A stretch of 6,360 nt of DNA from CAYFHQ01 sp964342805 (GTDB taxonomy: Bacteria > Bacillota > Clostridia > Peptostreptococcales > Acidaminobacteraceae). Position numbers and translations under genes: made by a program. Numbering within the stretch: position 1 is the stretch's first letter; every line of letters begins with the position of its first letter. Location: assembly GCA_964342805.1 (NCBI GenBank), contig CAYFHQ010000155.1, forward strand, positions 1 to 6,360, in the 5' to 3' direction. This document shows positions 4,156 to 6,360 of this stretch, in pieces. The notes beneath the pieces were generated by a model. It was given only the letters and a program-made list of their open reading frames with translations, had not been told where the DNA came from and made no database searches.

Positions 4156-5823
4156 ATGAGAAGAAACGTACTGGTCGGCGGTAGCGCCGGATATGGATTA
4201 AATACACTGACCTATCTATTTGTAAACATTTTGAGGAAAAATCACGCGCATATCCACGTGTACAAAGACTATATGTCTAGGGTACGAGGCGGCCATAACT
4301 TTACTCAAATTCGTTACGGGGATGAACCAGTAACTGGACATGATCCACAACTGGATATCATTGTTGCCCTGGATGAAAACACCGCCAAGTTCCACCTTCA
4401 GCGCTTACAGGCTGACGGTGTCATACTGTGCGATCCTTCCTATGCTCCTGAAGACCCACGGGTTATGGCTATCCCCTTTAAGGAAATCATGGCTGCCAAC
4501 CAAAACCCCAAGGGTATTTCCATGGTGGGTCTTGGTGCCTTGACCAAGTTACTGGGATTTGAAGAAAGCATTCTTGACTCTGCCGTTGTTGCAAAGTGGA
4601 GCGATGCAGGCAAAAAGAAGAACATTCAAACGGCCAAGGATGCTTGGCACAAGGCCCATAGCCGATACACCCCCATTGAGTCTACCAGCGGTGGTCCCCT
4701 CTACATGAATGGCAACCAGGCAATAGCCATGGGCGCCATGGCAGGAGGTCTCGACTTCTATACGGCTTACCCCATGGCTCCATCCACCAGCATTATGTCC
4801 ACCCTTAGCCAATTTGAAGTGGCCGGCAAGATCCTTGTGGAACAAGCGGAAGACGAAATCGCTGCCATTAATGCGGCAATAGGCGCATCAGCTTCAGGGG
4901 CTCGGTCCATGACAGGCTCCTCAGGCGGTGGCTACGCCCTCATGACAGAGGCAATTGGATTTGCTGGTATTGGCGAAGTGCCCATTGTAATCGCCGACGT
5001 TCAGAGACCGGGACCGGCTACGGGGCTTCCCACACGAACAGAGCAAAGTGATTTGTCCTTTATTCTCTCAGCACCCCAAGGGGAAATGCCACGGATGGTC
5101 ACCTCTGTACGAAATGTCTCTGACGCCTTTTACACCAGTCAACGGGCCATGAATATCGCTGAAGCCTACCGGCTCCCAGTCATGATCCTTAACGACGAAT
5201 ACCTGGCCGACGCCTCCCAGACCCTTGAAGAGATCGACCTGACTGGTTTGCAAATCGTGAATCATGTGGATCAACTGCCACCCCATGGTGGACGCTATAA
5301 GAACTATGATCTGAGTGGGATTTTAACCCCTCGCATTGTACCTGCCACCAGCGGAGAGGCCCTGGTCATGACGGATTCCCACGAGCATGACGACTATGGT
5401 CATATTTCCGAGGACCCTGGTGTGCGAACAGCCATGATGAAACGGCGCATGGAAAAGCTCAACCTCCTCAAGCAGGAAATGATTGAGCCCCACTTTTATG
5501 GAGACCAAGGGGCAAAGACAATCTTGCTTTCCTGGGGTTCCATGGATGGTATCGTAAAGGAAGCCGTAGACGTTCTCGTGGATGAAGGCATTCCGGTTGG
5601 CGCCCTTAGCTTTGGTGACCTCTTCCCTCTTCCTGACAAGACCCTCCTGGACCTACAAGAAAAAGGGGTCCGTTTTGTCAATGTGGAAATGAACTACACG
5701 GGCCAGCTCGCCCGCTTAATTCGAATGGAAACAGGAATTGCCATGGCAGACTCCATTCTGAAATACGACGGCAGACAAATGAACTGGCGTGAACTGGTGA
5801 CAGCTGTGAAGGAGTTGATGTAA
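4156..5823 (+). CDS. korA: 2-oxoacid:ferredoxin oxidoreductase, alpha subunit with fused N-terminal gamma domain
   Basis: With the beta subunit, this enzyme oxidatively decarboxylates a 2-oxoacid with CoA to acyl-CoA, CO2 and reduced ferredoxin, or runs in reverse, in the cytoplasm. The product is 555 residues. The gamma domain comes first (about 1-170), with a GGSAGYGL glycine-rich loop (8-15) and YMSRVRGGHNFTQIR (39-53), typical of this family. The pyrimidine-binding alpha domain follows (about 180-360), with YPMAPST (205-211) where the family has YPITPSS, EDE (232-234), and RPGPATGLPTRTEQSDL (284-300) with the substrate-carboxylate Arg. A C-terminal domain starts near 453 (ILLSWGSMDG, 456-465). 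It carries no ferredoxin-like cysteine clusters. The beta gene follows after a single base, so they form one operon. The symbol reflects the KorAB-type two-subunit layout. The actual substrate (2-oxoglutarate, pyruvate, branched-chain or aryl oxoacid) is not settled by the sequence. The Thr-to-Ala change in YPITP is unusual. Confidence 0.93.
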   Translation: MRRNVLVGGSAGYGLNTLTYLFVNILRKNHAHIHVYKDYMSRVRGGHNFTQIRYGDEPVTGHDPQLDIIVALDENTAKFHLQRLQADGVILCDPSYAPEDPRVMAIPFKEIMAANQNPKGISMVGLGALTKLLGFEESILDSAVVAKWSDAGKKKNIQTAKDAWHKAHSRYTPIESTSGGPLYMNGNQAIAMGAMAGGLDFYTAYPMAPSTSIMSTLSQFEVAGKILVEQAEDEIAAINAAIGASASGARSMTGSSGGGYALMTEAIGFAGIGEVPIVIADVQRPGPATGLPTRTEQSDLSFILSAPQGEMPRMVTSVRNVSDAFYTSQRAMNIAEAYRLPVMILNDEYLADASQTLEEIDLTGLQIVNHVDQLPPHGGRYKNYDLSGILTPRIVPATSGEALVMTDSHEHDDYGHISEDPGVRTAMMKRRMEKLNLLKQEMIEPHFYGDQGAKTILLSWGSMDGIVKEAVDVLVDEGIPVGALSFGDLFPLPDKTLLDLQEKGVRFVNVEMNYTGQLARLIRMETGIAMADSILKYDGRQMNWRELVTAVKELM

Positions 5824-5824
5824 A

Positions 5825-6360
5825 ATGGCTCAAGACAAAAAGATCTTTAACAATACCATCGAAAACACCTGGTGCCCAGGTTGCGGTAACTTTGGCATCC
5901 AGAATGCCATAAAGATAGCCCTTGCTGAGTTGGATATGACACCGTCAGACGTCCTCATGGTGTCTGGTATTGGCCAAGCGGCTAAAATGCCTCATTATAT
6001 CAATGCCCATGGCCTGAACGGCCTCCATGGGCGGGCCCTTCCCATGGCCTTTGGTGCTCGGATTGCTGATCCGACCAAGCAAATCATGATCAACACCGGC
6101 GACGGTGACTGCTTTGGCGAAGGTGGCAACCACTTCCTCCATGCTGTTCGAAAGAACATGAATGTTGTCCATATGGTCCATGACAACCAAGTCTATGGCC
6201 TTACCAAGGGTCAGGCGTCACCAACAACTGACCTGGGCCAAAAGACCACCCTGCAGACCCGGGGCGTACGTGTGGAACCCCTCAACCCCATGGCCCTAGC
6301 TGTGTCCCTCAACTGTAGTTTTGTTGCCCGGGCTTTTTCTGGCGACCAGGACCAGTTGGT
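5825..6360 (+). CDS. korB: 2-oxoacid:ferredoxin oxidoreductase, beta subunit (TPP-binding), 3' end beyond window
   Basis: The first 178 residues are visible. This subunit holds TPP and the [4Fe-4S] cluster that passes electrons to ferredoxin. It shows WCPGCGNFG (16-24, two cluster Cys: 17 and 20), VSGIGQAAKMPHY (46-58), NGLHGRALPMAFG (65-77), the TPP/Mg motif GDGD (92-95) through N121, and YGLTKGQASPTT (124-135). Lys54, Leu126 and Lys128 align with residues I recall as specificity-determining in the Sulfolobus enzyme (K49, L123, K125). Position 51 is Gln where that enzyme has its third cluster Cys. The fourth expected Cys would lie beyond the window. Family length is usually about 280-300 residues. 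The start at 5825 follows the alpha stop by one base, with AAGGAG 10 nt upstream inside the alpha gene. Translation is therefore likely coupled and the subunits equimolar. Confidence 0.95.
   Translation, partial: MAQDKKIFNNTIENTWCPGCGNFGIQNAIKIALAELDMTPSDVLMVSGIGQAAKMPHYINAHGLNGLHGRALPMAFGARIADPTKQIMINTGDGDCFGEGGNHFLHAVRKNMNVVHMVHDNQVYGLTKGQASPTTDLGQKTTLQTRGVRVEPLNPMALAVSLNCSFVARAFSGDQDQL

Noticed and set aside
4549..4845. 98-codon minus-strand reading frame inside the alpha-subunit gene
   Set aside because: It is a shadow of a well-supported gene, with no promoter or ribosome binding site.
1..6360. CRISPR arrays, insertion sequences, tRNA or rRNA genes
   Set aside because: No regularly spaced repeats, transposase-like frames, terminal inverted repeats or recognisable structural RNA other than the TPP riboswitch were seen.

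Overview
The window looks like chromosome of an anaerobic Gram-positive bacterium, most likely a member of the Clostridia. The grounds are strong AGGAGG-type ribosome binding sites, clean sigma-A promoters, intrinsic terminators with U tracts, a TPP riboswitch that ends in a terminator, a Fur-family style 7-1-7 operator, and an oxygen-sensitive 2-oxoacid:ferredoxin oxidoreductase. I cannot name a genus from the sequence. I see no mobile elements, CRISPR arrays, tRNAs or rRNAs.

Minus strand, 2171 down to 1 (thiamine unit). A sigma-A promoter (TTTACA, 17 bp, TATAAT) starts a leader carrying a TPP riboswitch and a riboswitch-linked terminator. The leader is followed by thiC (HMP-phosphate synthase) and, overlapping its 3' end by 13 bases, a PurF-family class II glutamine amidotransferase cut off by the window edge. 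ThiC uses AIR, an intermediate that descends from the PurF reaction. A PurF-like protein co-transcribed with thiC under TPP control therefore suggests a thiamine-dedicated supply of phosphoribosylamine and AIR.

Minus strand, 3960 down to 2172. Two genes of unknown function lie here. One is a 315-residue lipoprotein with its own promoter and terminator. The other is a 215-residue cytoplasmic-looking protein with no terminator before the thiC promoter, so some read-through into the riboswitch leader is possible.

Plus strand, 4087 to the right edge. A divergent extended -10 promoter, with a perfect TTGTAAT-C-ATTACAA palindrome just downstream, precedes a tightly coupled operon. It encodes the gamma-alpha fused subunit and the TPP-binding beta subunit of a 2-oxoacid:ferredoxin oxidoreductase. 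The beta gene runs off the right edge. The enzyme uses TPP, so the two metabolic units share the cofactor: one helps make it and the other consumes it. They are separate transcription units, however, and only the thiC unit shows a TPP riboswitch.

The points most worth a second look are the thiC/PurF-like pairing, the Fur/PerR/Zur-like operator in front of the oxidoreductase, and the substitutions at normally conserved positions in both oxidoreductase subunits (YPMAP for YPITP in alpha; Gln for a cluster Cys in beta).
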